Positions 38,074 to 48,070 of a stretch of DNA of 64,000 nucleotides are shown in pieces. Within the stretch, counting starts at the first letter, position 1. The number at the start of each line of letters is the position of its first letter. The DNA comes from Leptolyngbya sp. FACHB-321 (GTDB lineage Bacteria > Cyanobacteriota > Cyanobacteriia > Leptolyngbyales > Leptolyngbyaceae). The DNA lies in contig NZ_JACJPI010000084.1 in NCBI RefSeq assembly GCF_014695975.1, forward strand, positions 124,001 through 188,000. The letters are read 5' to 3'. A program made the translations under genes and the position numbers. The notes below the pieces were generated by a model that was not told where the DNA came from, did not search any database, and saw only the letters and a program-made list of their open reading frames with translations.

Positions 38074-38587
38074 AAAAAAGACCCATACCGAAACTAGAGG
38101 GACTCTGTTGAACGTACCATTCTGTGATCCCCTTCGCTGTAAAGACGATTACCAATAAGCTAGCTGACGAAGATATCTACCAAAAGGTACAGATTGGCGA
38201 TCACGATGGGCAGATTTAAGCAAGCCTGATGGGCTCAAACAACCATCTAATCGCATTTGCGAGAAGATTTTCTAGTCTAGAGCAAAGACAAAGCGATCGC
38301 GCTACAGGTACAAAGGCAGCTGGTTTTTCTGTGCCTTGCTTTGAAAATGTCCATGCAGCAAAAGAAAGTCAGTGGTATCGTAAAGTTATATGAAAATCTT
38401 TTTCATAATTCATCTCGCCCGGGTTCCCAAGCATTTAGCAAGCCGTTAAATATCTGCAAACGGTTGTCTGGAGGATGGCTTCATAGCGAATGCTCTCCTT
38501 TACCAACACAGATGTTTGCACAATGGTTCTTCAAGGTGCTTTCACCCAGTTAGACCGATCGCTTTTACGTTAAGAACTCGCTTGCTC

Positions 38588-40162
38588 ATGGATAACCGGA
38601 TTCTCTACGTTCGTCTCCCCTGCAACCCGATTTTTCCGATCGGCGTCATCTATCTTGCCGATCATGTTCATAAGCAATTTCCAGCCGTTGAGCAGCGTCT
38701 TTTTGACCTGGGAACAGTGCCACCGCTGGATTATGCTTCGGCGCTGGACACCTGTATTGATGAATTTAAACCTAGCCTGCTGGTTTTCTCCTGGCGCGAC
38801 ATTCAGATCTACGCTCCGGTAGGCGGACGGGGCGGCAATCCACTTCAGCACACGTTCGAGTTTTACTATGCACGCAATCTTTTAGTGAAGCTGCGTGGTG
38901 CGATCGGGTTATTACGGGTCGCACAGGGTTACTATGGCGAACTCTGGCGTAACCTGGGCTTGATCAAGCGCGGCATGAAACGGGCAAGAAGATATAATCC
39001 GGCTGTGCGAGCGGTGGTGGGTGGTGGTGCGGTCAGTGTGTTTTATGAGCAGCTTGGACGTAGCTTGCCCAAAGGCACGATCGTGTCTGTAGGTGAAGGC
39101 GAAGCACTGTTAGAGAAACTGCTGCGCGACAAAGATTTTCTGGACGAACGATGCTACGTCGTTGGTGAAACAACAGCCCGCGATCGCATGATCCATGAAG
39201 TGCCCACACCAATTGAGAAAACTGCCTGCGACTATAGCTACATCGAAACAATCTGGTCAGAGTTTGACTACTACTTACAGGCACAAGACTTTTATGTCGG
39301 TGTGCAAACAAAACGTGGGTGCCCACACAACTGCTGCTACTGCATTTACACCGTTATTGAGGGCAAGCAGGTACGCATCAACCCAGCAGAGGAAGTGGTT
39401 GCCGAAATGCGCCAACTGTACGATCGCGGAATGCGTAACTTCTGGTTTACCGATGCTCAATTAATTCCAGCCCGCAAGTATATTGATGATGTGGCTGAAC
39501 TGTTGCAAAAGGTGCTGGATGCCGGAATGTCAGACATTCACTGGGCAGCATATATTCGGGCAGATAATCTTACGCCCGCCTTGTGCGACTTGATGGTGAA
39601 GACGGGCATGAACTACTTTGAAATCGGCATTACTAGCGGATCTCAGGAACTTGTTCGCAAAATGCGGATGGGCTATAACCTGAGAACAGTGCTGGAAAAC
39701 TGCCGCGATTTAAAAGCGGCTGGTTTCAACGATGTGGTCTCGGTCAACTATTCCTTTAACGTGATTGACGAGCGCCCAGAGACCATTCGGCAGACGATCG
39801 CTTATCACCGAGAGCTAGAGCGCATCTTTGGTGCTGACAAAGTTGAGCCAGCCATTTTCTTTATCGGCTTACAGCCTCATACCCATCTAGAAACCTATGC
39901 CTTCGCCCAGAATATTTTGAAGCCAGGCTATGATCCGATGAACATCACCCCCTGGACAGTCAGAAAGCTGCTTTGGAACCCAGAACCACTTGGCTCTTTG
40001 TTTGGTGAAGTTTGCCTCCAGGCATGGCAGCAGAATCCCAATGACTTTGGGCGTGAGGTCATGGCAATTCTGGAACAGCGGTTGGGGCGAGCCGAGTTAG
40101 AAACAGCCCTGACGGCTCCGATCTCGCCTGCCAAACCCCTAGCGCTTTCTACGTCCTCTTGA
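38588..40162 (+). CDS. B12-binding-type radical SAM protein
   Basis: From ATG 38588; VGVQTKRGCPHNCCYCIYTVIEGKQVR (CxxxCxxC), NFWFTDAQLIPARKYIDDVAELL, FEIGITSGSQELVRKMRMGYN. Confidence 0.85.
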   Translation: MDNRILYVRLPCNPIFPIGVIYLADHVHKQFPAVEQRLFDLGTVPPLDYASALDTCIDEFKPSLLVFSWRDIQIYAPVGGRGGNPLQHTFEFYYARNLLVKLRGAIGLLRVAQGYYGELWRNLGLIKRGMKRARRYNPAVRAVVGGGAVSVFYEQLGRSLPKGTIVSVGEGEALLEKLLRDKDFLDERCYVVGETTARDRMIHEVPTPIEKTACDYSYIETIWSEFDYYLQAQDFYVGVQTKRGCPHNCCYCIYTVIEGKQVRINPAEEVVAEMRQLYDRGMRNFWFTDAQLIPARKYIDDVAELLQKVLDAGMSDIHWAAYIRADNLTPALCDLMVKTGMNYFEIGITSGSQELVRKMRMGYNLRTVLENCRDLKAAGFNDVVSVNYSFNVIDERPETIRQTIAYHRELERIFGADKVEPAIFFIGLQPHTHLETYAFAQNILKPGYDPMNITPWTVRKLLWNPEPLGSLFGEVCLQAWQQNPNDFGREVMAILEQRLGRAELETALTAPISPAKPLALSTSS

Positions 40163-40255
40163 GTTGGATCACGTTAAGTTCTGTTTCAGGGCATACCACC
40201 ATTCCATCGCTGAGTTTACATCCACCTTGTTACTATCCCAACCGTCTCACTTGCA

Positions 40256-41704
40256 ATGCTAGAAGGTTCAATTCTCCAAGAGTTAGGCACTAATCATCAG
40301 GCTGGTCACCCTGGCAAACAGCCACTTAACTTTGGCGTTTACTACAAAAATACGCTAGTAGCGCTCTGTCATGCCCTCGAAGACTGCATTCTAACCAGCA
40401 GCAGTCAGCCATTGGTTGTGACTGCTTTTCAGCGTGGTAAGTGGTATTTGCAAGAAGCCGATCGCTACGCCGATTTGGCAGAGCGATCGCAGCAGATTGT
40501 GATCATGGCAGCGCCGGAAGGGGGCTTTGCCGAGCATCCCACTAGCCAAAAGGCGAACGTGGAGCTGGTCAGTCTTGATCCAGACGATCCAGTGTCACAA
40601 GAGTGGCATTTGATTATTTTTGCTCCGACCTATGCAGCCATGGTGTTGTGCCAGGAGTTGTCAGACGCTGATTATGGTGCACAAGGACAACCCACACAGG
40701 ATTTGGAACGCAAATTCTACGGTTTCTGGACGTTTGAGAGCAATCTAGTACAGGAGACGATTGAACTGTCGATCGCCCACATCCAGCGCTACGATGCGGC
40801 TCTCGCTGCAAAGCTAACCGCGCAAATGGAAGCCATTGCAGCAGCACAGACCGAGAAACGAGATGATCTGGGTCCCATCGTTGTACGTGTAGTGGACTAC
40901 TTGCAAGAAGGTCAAACCGCACTCAGCGCACAAATCAACGCTTACGATGCGGAACGGCTCCAGCGTGACCCTCTGGACAACAATCTGATCTCCAACGAAG
41001 TGCAGGCATTTCTCCGGATGGCGCAGTTGACTGATCAAGCAGATGCCACCAATTCTACGGCTGCTGCTGAGGTGGCATCACTGGCAGAAGCGATCGGGCA
41101 ACTGTTGGATTTACCCGTTTGGCAACTGCATCGTCTCAAGCTAGCAGGCTTACTGCACCGCCTTGCACCCTTGCAAGCGACAGAAACAGTTTTAAGTCCC
41201 GGCAGTTTTGGGCGCTACGGGGATGACGGTGCCCTCAGCACTGCGCCAAGCTGTCCCTTAGTGCCTGGAGCACAGGTTCTGCGGACGATGCCTCAACTGC
41301 GGGCAATCGCCACAATCATCACACACTTGACTGAATGCTGGAACGGTTCTGGTCAACCCGCTGGGCTAGCTGGAGACGAAATTCCACTGGAGTCGAGAAT
41401 TCTTGGGCTGGCAGCAGAGTTTCAGCAGCGCCTGGTAAAACTTCGCACCGCCATCACCGATACCCATACACCCTTGAGCCAAGATGAATGTATGACGAAA
41501 GCGCTGACTGACTGCCAACAGCAGCAGGGCGATCGTTGGGATCCTAAACTGGTCGATGCCCTGGCATTACTGGTTAACGGTTTTCAACAGGGGTTAGACC
41601 TATCAGTTAGCGTACCGAAAATTTCTGCTGGACTTTGGCTGATCGACTCTCACTATGGTGATGATTTATTTAAGGCAGTTAGTGAAGTTGAAGGTAAACG
41701 CTAA
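40256..41704 (+). CDS. DICT-type sensory domain + degenerate HD-domain protein
   Basis: N-term YYKNTLVALCHALEDCIL...QPLVVTAFQRGKWYLQEADRYADLAERSQQIVIMAAPEGG (DICT); C-term LHRLKLAGLLHRLAPL...ITHLTECWNGSGQPAGLAGDEIPLESRILGLAAEFQ (HD-GYP-like). Confidence 0.75.
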   Translation: MLEGSILQELGTNHQAGHPGKQPLNFGVYYKNTLVALCHALEDCILTSSSQPLVVTAFQRGKWYLQEADRYADLAERSQQIVIMAAPEGGFAEHPTSQKANVELVSLDPDDPVSQEWHLIIFAPTYAAMVLCQELSDADYGAQGQPTQDLERKFYGFWTFESNLVQETIELSIAHIQRYDAALAAKLTAQMEAIAAAQTEKRDDLGPIVVRVVDYLQEGQTALSAQINAYDAERLQRDPLDNNLISNEVQAFLRMAQLTDQADATNSTAAAEVASLAEAIGQLLDLPVWQLHRLKLAGLLHRLAPLQATETVLSPGSFGRYGDDGALSTAPSCPLVPGAQVLRTMPQLRAIATIITHLTECWNGSGQPAGLAGDEIPLESRILGLAAEFQQRLVKLRTAITDTHTPLSQDECMTKALTDCQQQQGDRWDPKLVDALALLVNGFQQGLDLSVSVPKISAGLWLIDSHYGDDLFKAVSEVEGKR

Positions 41705-41823
41705 AAAGCGAAAGGCAGAAGTAACTTAACGCTCAAAACTGCTCTTTCAGCCTCCGCTTTTCTCCTGCTTCCGCTTCTCTCCCTGCTCCACACTCTCTAT
41801 ACTTCACTCCCTCCCCCTCCTCA

Positions 41824-42549
41824 ATGAACATTGACGCAATTCGCTCTGGTAAGGTAAAACAGCTTTCGGGTGCTGACCTGGAAGACGAAGATTTGTCTGG
41901 GCAGAACCTTCAAGGTGTAAACCTGGCAGGGGCACGGCTCATTGGTACCGATCTCAGCCGAGCCAATTTGGCTGGGGCATCGTTGGATGGTGCAAATATG
42001 GTTGGTTGTCAACTAGTTGCTGCCAATGTGAGAGCGAGTCTTGTCGGCGCTAACCTGATGCAGGCTAATTTAACTGAAGCTGATCTACGCGGCAGCAATC
42101 TGCGAGGTGCAAACCTAATGCGGGCAAGCGTGAGCCGAGCCTCGTTCGCTGGGGCATTTCTCAGCGGTGCTAACTTGATGGGTGTCAACTTGCAAGGCGT
42201 CGATTTGCGGGGAGCTGATTTACGCGGTGCAAACCTGAGCGGTGCAAATTTGCATGGTGCCAACCTCAGTCAGGTTGATTTACAAGGAGCCCTATTGAAT
42301 GAAGCTAACCTTGAGGAAGCTGATCTCAAGGGCGCGAATCTAGCTGGAGCTAGCCTGTGTGGGGCAAACCTGCTATGTGCTGAGTTAGAGAATGCCAATC
42401 TGGATGGAGTAAACTGTGCTGATGCGTGTCTGGTCGGTACGAATCTTGATCGAACGGTCAATCGTCTCGATTTGAAGCTGGCTCTGAAGCAGCCTGAAAT
42501 CGCTTTAAAGCAGCCTGAGACGGAGCCTTCTTACCGCCCAACTCTGTAG
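41824..42549 (+). CDS. Pentapeptide repeat protein
   Basis: Long A(D/N)LXX pentapeptide runs. Confidence 0.95.
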   Translation: MNIDAIRSGKVKQLSGADLEDEDLSGQNLQGVNLAGARLIGTDLSRANLAGASLDGANMVGCQLVAANVRASLVGANLMQANLTEADLRGSNLRGANLMRASVSRASFAGAFLSGANLMGVNLQGVDLRGADLRGANLSGANLHGANLSQVDLQGALLNEANLEEADLKGANLAGASLCGANLLCAELENANLDGVNCADACLVGTNLDRTVNRLDLKLALKQPEIALKQPETEPSYRPTL

Positions 42550-42640
42550 ATTGCAGCCTTCAGGTTTTGGGCGTTCTAGTAAGATAGACCTTCCTGTAGA
42601 ATGACCTGAATTGTGCGATCGCACTGCAAACGCGAAACGA

Positions 42641-43711
42641 ATGAATGTAACTCAACTAAACAGCGCGTTTACGCTCTTTCTGAGTCTGCTGGTAGAAGCT
42701 GTTCCCTTTTTGCTCCTGGGGGTCTTGTTTTCGGGCTTGTTGCTTTTCTTTATTGATGAGCGCAAACTGGTAAGCTGGATGCCCAAAAATCCCTTCTTAG
42801 GAGCCTTAGCCGGTAGCTGCGTTGGCTTTCTGTTTCCCGTATGCGAATGTGGCAATGTGCCTGTTGCACGACGGTTGCTGATGCAAGGTGCGCCGTCTCC
42901 TGTGGCAATCGGCTTTCTTCTAGCAGCACCGACGATTAACCCGATCGTCTTCTGGGCAACATGGACAGCTTTTCGTGACCAGCCAGAGATTGTCTTTATG
43001 CGCATTGGCTTTTCGCTGGCGATCGCGACCATTATTGGTTGGGTCTTTAGTGCTCAGGCAGATTTGCGCCCCTTGTTGCAGCCTGCAGTAGCACGGGCAA
43101 TGCCTGGAAAAAGAGCGAAGGGAGAGGGGAGAGGGGAAGAACTGGGACTGAGAGGCGCAACATGGAATGAGCCGCAAGTCTCAACAGCACCACTGTTGCA
43201 GTCAGGAACGTATTTTTTGGGTCAGTCAGCGCAGCCGTTGCGGCTTGACACAGCAGAGCTACAGGCGAGAATGTTGGGAGCCAATACAGCCGACAAACCC
43301 CTATCCCACAAGCTGTTGCTGCTGTTGGAAAATACAGTGCAGGAGCTACGAGAACTAGGCGGTGTTTTGGTTTTGGGGAGCGCGATCGCGGCTATCGTTC
43401 AGGTCTTTGTGCCTCGCGATATCATCCTCAACCTGGGTCAAAGCCCCGTCACCTCGATTCTTGCCATGATGCTTTTGGCAGCCGTTGTCTCTATTTGCTC
43501 GACCGTCGATTCGTTTTTCGCCCTCTCGTTTGCCTCCACTTTTACCAGCGGTTCGCTTCTAGCCTTCCTCGTCTTTGGACCCATGATCGACCTCAAGGGC
43601 GTGGGCTTGATGCTGTCGATTTTCAAAGCGAGGGCTGTTTTCTACCTGTTTGCTCTGGCGGCTCTATTGACCTTTTTGTTTACGCTGCTTGTGAACCTGT
43701 ATGTGAGCTAA
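42641..43711 (+). CDS. Permease of the DUF318/ArsP-like family
   Basis: LFLSLLVEAVPFLLLGVLFSGLLLFFI...GSCVGFLFPVCECGNVPVARRLLMQGAPSPVAIGFLLAAPTINPIV. Confidence 0.9.
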   Translation: MNVTQLNSAFTLFLSLLVEAVPFLLLGVLFSGLLLFFIDERKLVSWMPKNPFLGALAGSCVGFLFPVCECGNVPVARRLLMQGAPSPVAIGFLLAAPTINPIVFWATWTAFRDQPEIVFMRIGFSLAIATIIGWVFSAQADLRPLLQPAVARAMPGKRAKGEGRGEELGLRGATWNEPQVSTAPLLQSGTYFLGQSAQPLRLDTAELQARMLGANTADKPLSHKLLLLLENTVQELRELGGVLVLGSAIAAIVQVFVPRDIILNLGQSPVTSILAMMLLAAVVSICSTVDSFFALSFASTFTSGSLLAFLVFGPMIDLKGVGLMLSIFKARAVFYLFALAALLTFLFTLLVNLYVS

Positions 43712-43799
43712 TCCAGAAGTCAGCAGCTAAACCTTGAAAGGCGAAAACCCAAGTTAACTCAAAAGCCCCTCGCTCCCTGCTCTCTCATCCCCTTTCCCT

Positions 43800-44594
43800 A
43801 TGCCTTCCCGCTCCACTCGCTCTTCCCCAGCCTTTCAAACCTTGCTGCCCTGGCTCGATGTGGTGGCGATCGCTGCCTGGGGGATTCTCTTCCTCAAATA
43901 CTGGTTTACTGGCAAGCTGAATCTGCTGATTCATCCCAACTATATGGGGCTAACAGTCGTGGCTGGGGTCGTTTTGCTGTTGGTTAGCGGCATCAAAGCA
44001 GTTCTTTTAGTGAAGCAAGCGCGCCGACCGGTGAGGGGTAGCGCGATAGGACAGCACCTGACGTTGTTCCCACCGGGCTGGAGTACGACACTGCTATTGG
44101 GCACTGCAATTCTGGGCTTGCTGATTTCGCCACGTGCCTTTGCCAGCCAAACAGCGATCGATCGTGGCGTGAACGACAACATCACCCTCACTCGTGTGAA
44201 ACCGCAGGCATTTCGTGTGAGCACTAACACTGCCGACAAAACCCTAGTGGATTGGGTACGAACGCTGGCAGTCTATCCCGAACCCGATGCTTATACAGGG
44301 CAAAAGGCAAAAGTGCAGGGGTTTGTTGTTTATCCCAAAGATCTGCCTGCTGATTATTTCTTGCTGTCGCGGTTTGTGCTGACCTGCTGTGCCGCAGACG
44401 CCTACCCCATTAGCTTGCCCGTAAAGCTGCCTCAAGGTTCTGATGCTCAGGGGCGCGAAGCCTACAAACCTGATATGTGGCTCGAAGTTGAGGGGCAGAT
44501 GATCACAGCCGAACTTGCTGGCAAACGTCAGTTGACGATCGCAGCTAAAACGCTGAAACCCATTTCAGAACCCCAAAGACCTTACGATTATTAA
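43800..44594 (+). CDS. TIGR03943/DUF1980-like putative permease subunit
   Basis: N-terminal TMs then VDWVRTLAVYPEPDAYTGQKAKVQGFVVYPKDLPADYFLLSRFVLTCCAADAYPISLPVKL; usual partner of DUF318 permeases. Confidence 0.85.
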   Translation: MPSRSTRSSPAFQTLLPWLDVVAIAAWGILFLKYWFTGKLNLLIHPNYMGLTVVAGVVLLLVSGIKAVLLVKQARRPVRGSAIGQHLTLFPPGWSTTLLLGTAILGLLISPRAFASQTAIDRGVNDNITLTRVKPQAFRVSTNTADKTLVDWVRTLAVYPEPDAYTGQKAKVQGFVVYPKDLPADYFLLSRFVLTCCAADAYPISLPVKLPQGSDAQGREAYKPDMWLEVEGQMITAELAGKRQLTIAAKTLKPISEPQRPYDY

Positions 44595-44730
44595 AGAGAT
44601 GAAGGCTGAAGGCTAAAAAGTTAACTGCTGATCGCTAGGCAGAAGACAGGCGGCAAAAGGCAGAAGTGAAAGGTTTAGAGGCAAGGCTTCTAGATTTAGC
44701 TGCCTGCTTCAGTGAGCTTTAAACTGCCGT

Positions 44731-45168
44731 ATGAGGCAAACTTTTGTGGAACCAGATGTCATCACGCAATACGCCTACGAGCATATCCCCATCACCAAAC
44801 ATATGGGAATAACGGTTCTGGCAGTAGACGATGTGCAAATTTCGCTGTTAGCGCCCTACGCGCCCAACATTAACCATCGAGAGACGATTTTTGGCGGCAG
44901 TATCTCTAGCCTGGGCATTTTGGCTGGCTGGGCGCTCCTATGGGTAAAACTCCAGGTGGAAGAGACGCCAAATCGCCTGGTGATTCAATCGAGCAGTACG
45001 AACTTCATGAAACCAGCGACGGACGCGATCATGGCTTGCTGTCAGTGCGATCGTGCTAGTTGGCTCACGTTCTACACTATGCTGCAACGGCATGGAAAAG
45101 CTAGAATCACCCTCAACACTGAAACGTCCTGTAGGGAAACCATTGTTGCCACACATACAGGACAGTAA
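44731..45168 (+). CDS. YiiD C-terminal-type thioesterase
   Basis: HIPITKHMGITVLAVDDVQISLLAPYAPNINHRETIFGGSISSLGILAGWALLWVKL (hotdog fold). Confidence 0.82.
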   Translation: MRQTFVEPDVITQYAYEHIPITKHMGITVLAVDDVQISLLAPYAPNINHRETIFGGSISSLGILAGWALLWVKLQVEETPNRLVIQSSSTNFMKPATDAIMACCQCDRASWLTFYTMLQRHGKARITLNTETSCRETIVATHTGQ

Positions 45169-45365
45169 GTTGCGATAAGAACCTGAAGGGGATAGCCATT
45201 AGCGGTCAGTTTCCAGCCTTCAGCCTTTAGCGCTTCCAGCCTTCAGCCTTTAGCTTTCATCCCTCATCTTTCTGCTTCCCCTGCATCCCCTTCCCCCTCT
45301 GCTCCCCCTTGCCTCCTATCTATGCTTTACTAATCCCTTAGTCACATACCTCTTTTCTCGCCACC

Positions 45366-46229
45366 ATGACTTCTACGCTCAACCAGCAAATTCAGCAGTT
45401 TTACGATGCCTCCTCCGGTCTGTGGGAGCAGATTTGGGGTGAGCATATGCATCATGGCTATTATGGTGCTGATGGTCGTCAACCCAAAGAGCGGCGGCAA
45501 GCCCAGATTGACCTGATCGAAGAACTGCTTCAGTGGGCACAGGTTGAGCAACCAGAGAGAATTTTGGATGTGGGCTGCGGCATTGGTGGCAGTTCGCTTT
45601 ACCTGGCGGAGAAATTTAGCGCGAATGTGACGGGCGTTACCCTCAGCCCAGTGCAGGCAGGTCGGGCAGCAGAACGGGCTAAAAGCGCAGGTATGGCAGG
45701 GAATGGTGCGGGAACAAGCGCGATCGCCCAGTTTCAGGTTGCCGACGCGCTCAATCTGCCTTTTGCCGATCAATCGTTTGACTTCATCTGGTCGCTAGAA
45801 AGCGGCGAACATATGCCCGACAAAGCTAAGTTTATGCAAGAGTGCTACCGAGTGCTGAAACCGGGCGGCACGTTCTTGATGGTGACGTGGTGCCATCGCC
45901 CCATCGATCGCCAACCGTTAACAGCCGACGAGCAGAAGCACCTGGCAGAGATCTATCGCGTCTACTGTCTGCCCTATGTGCTATCGCTACCAGAATACGA
46001 GGCGATCGCCCATACCCTCAACTTTCAGCAGATTCGTACCGCCGACTGGTCTACAGCCGTAGCACCGTTCTGGGACGTAGTGATTAGCTCCGCCTTCAAT
46101 TTTGAAGCGCTCGTCGGTCTACTCACATCTGGTTGGACAACAATTCAAGCCGCGCTCTCCCTCAGTCTTATGCAGCGTGGTTACCAAAGTGGACTAGTCC
46201 GTTTTGGGCTACTCCATGCAACGCGATAG
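45366..46229 (+). CDS. Methyltransferase, gamma-tocopherol methyltransferase-like
   Basis: FYDASSGLWEQIWGEHMHHGYYG...ILDVGCGIGGSSLYLAEKFSANVTGVTLSPVQAGRA. Confidence 0.85.
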   Translation: MTSTLNQQIQQFYDASSGLWEQIWGEHMHHGYYGADGRQPKERRQAQIDLIEELLQWAQVEQPERILDVGCGIGGSSLYLAEKFSANVTGVTLSPVQAGRAAERAKSAGMAGNGAGTSAIAQFQVADALNLPFADQSFDFIWSLESGEHMPDKAKFMQECYRVLKPGGTFLMVTWCHRPIDRQPLTADEQKHLAEIYRVYCLPYVLSLPEYEAIAHTLNFQQIRTADWSTAVAPFWDVVISSAFNFEALVGLLTSGWTTIQAALSLSLMQRGYQSGLVRFGLLHATR

Positions 46230-46486
46230 CAACCTTTTAGCGCTGCATCCCACTTTTGAAGACATAATTTGTCAAGACTTACGCTCAATACGAGCGAAAA
46301 AACGACCCGTTCATCCTGGAGCGATCGCCCCATAGCAGTCGAAGAGAACGCTAGGACAGACATCAACCTTGAAACTTCCTTTAAGCAAGGGCTTTTATTC
46401 ATCCCTCATCTTTCATCCTTTTGCTGCATCACACGTGCATTCAGCTTTAGCACTGTTCCCTACCACTATTCGAGAGCCATTAGCCC

Positions 46487-47134
46487 ATGCCGTTGTCATC
46501 ACCAAAAAAGATCCTCGTTGTCCTCAATGGCAAAGGAGGCGTTGGTAAGACAACCACTGCAATCAACTTAGCGGCGGCACTGGCGGCAAACCAGCGCGTC
46601 TTGCTGGTCGACGCTGATCCACAAGGGTCAGCGACCTGGTGGTTTAAGCATGGCAATCATCCTATGGGTTTTGATCTCAGGCAGGAGACTGAGCCAGCAG
46701 CACTTGCCGACCTGCGCGACGGAGGAGACTACGATCTGCTGGTCGTTGATACGCCTCCGGCTCTAGCTTCCGAAGGGCTGGCAGCCGTCATTCCTGTAAC
46801 GGACTACATGATTCTGCCAACACCACCTGCACCAATGGACTTAACGGCTTTAATTGAGACGGTACGGACGACAGTCACACCAAGAGGCATTGCCCATCGG
46901 GTGCTGCTGACACGAGTCGATCCTCGTAGCATCAATGAAGCAGTAGAAGCCCAACGCACGCTTAAAGAACTTGGTATTCCAGCCTGCACAACGTTCATTC
47001 GTGCCTACAAAGCCCACGAACGGGCAGCCTTAGAAGGACTACCAATTGCACTGTGGCACGGTAAAAATGCGCGTGAAGCTGAGGCTGATTATCATCAGGT
47101 TGCTGAAGAAATTCAGCGCGATTGGCAACAGTAA
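46487..47134 (+). CDS. ParA/MinD-family ATPase (McdA-like candidate)
   Basis: [25 protein letters not shown]...[12 protein letters not shown]...[13 protein letters not shown]. Confidence 0.92.
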   Translation: MPLSSPKKILVVLNGKGGVGKTTTAINLAAALAANQRVLLVDADPQGSATWWFKHGNHPMGFDLRQETEPAALADLRDGGDYDLLVVDTPPALASEGLAAVIPVTDYMILPTPPAPMDLTALIETVRTTVTPRGIAHRVLLTRVDPRSINEAVEAQRTLKELGIPACTTFIRAYKAHERAALEGLPIALWHGKNAREAEADYHQVAEEIQRDWQQ

Positions 47135-47290
47135 AACAGCCATGAAAGATCAAAGGCAGAAAGTTCACAGTGCAGTTTCGCTGGCAAATGGCAGTATGGT
47201 TTGTAGAGGTGCTGAAACAGAACTCGACACCGCCTTACCTGAGAAGGTATCTATTTAGAGTATTAGTGATGCATGGGGAACGGAGGACGC

Positions 47291-47968
47291 ATGGCTAGGA
47301 GACGATTGTCAGATTTATTGCGCGAAGAAGCAAATAAACCCTCAGAGGAGGCAACGGCTGCGGCAGAAGCTAAACAATCAGCCGATAAGCCAAAAGCAGA
47401 CGCTGGGGATGCAGCAGGAGAAACGACAGCCACCATGACAGACTCAGTTCCTACTAAAGCCACTACAACGGCAAAGAGTCGGGCGACCAAACAGACTGAG
47501 GTTACAGAGCTGGACCCTGCTCCCGAACCAAAACAGGACGAAATCTTACTACAGAAGATTACAGATCTGACGGCTGCACTAGAGGCCCAAAAAGAGACGA
47601 TCGAGCAGTTGCAGACTGATTTGAAGCAGACCCGCAAAGACGCGCGCCAGCTGACAGATACTAATGTCAAACTCGCCGAAGAACTGAAGACGATCGAGCA
47701 GTTGCAGACCGATCTGAAGCAGGCTCGCAAAGACGTGCGCCAGCTGACAGATGCCAATGCCAAACTCGCCGAAGAATTGAAGACCTTACAAGCAAAAGAA
47801 ACAGCCGTAGACAATAGCACTCTTCCAGTACCAATAAAATTGGCTCCGCAAGAGTTGAAGTTGGCACCTGAGCCTGTAGCCTCTGAACGTGTTGAAGCCT
47901 CTGCACCTGTTGAAGCCTCTGCACATCCGCTTAACTCCTTTAACCGAGATGTCGGCTGGTTTGACTAA
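47291..47968 (+). CDS. Coiled-coil, low-complexity partner of ParA (McdB-like candidate)
   Basis: Basic N-terminus MARRRLSDLLREEA, Q/K-rich coiled coil, C-terminal NRDVGWFD; directly downstream of parA. Confidence 0.7.
   Translation: MARRRLSDLLREEANKPSEEATAAAEAKQSADKPKADAGDAAGETTATMTDSVPTKATTTAKSRATKQTEVTELDPAPEPKQDEILLQKITDLTAALEAQKETIEQLQTDLKQTRKDARQLTDTNVKLAEELKTIEQLQTDLKQARKDVRQLTDANAKLAEELKTLQAKETAVDNSTLPVPIKLAPQELKLAPEPVASERVEASAPVEASAHPLNSFNRDVGWFD
47597..47782. repeat. 93-bp tandem duplication (31 aa) in coiled-coil gene
   Basis: TIEQLQTDLKQTRKDARQLTDTNVKLAEELK / TIEQLQTDLKQARKDVRQLTDANAKLAEELK, units 47597-47689 and 47690-47782. Confidence 0.93.
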
Positions 47969-48070
47969 TTGCTGTACTGACGCTTGTCACACTACGGATG
48001 CTCGCTACTTCCATTGTCAACACACAGTTACCGACACATTAGTTAGTTGCAAACCCACTTCATATCTGGC

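Noticed and set aside
42009-42461. Reverse ORFs opposite the pentapeptide repeat gene (84 and 63 aa, Pro/Leu/Ala-rich)
   Set aside because: Shadow ORFs produced by the repeat codon pattern on the other strand.
47263-47820. 185-aa reverse ORF opposite the coiled-coil gene, with an internal repeat
   Set aside because: The repeat is the antisense image of the 93-bp duplication; the forward frame has the coherent protein and parA context.
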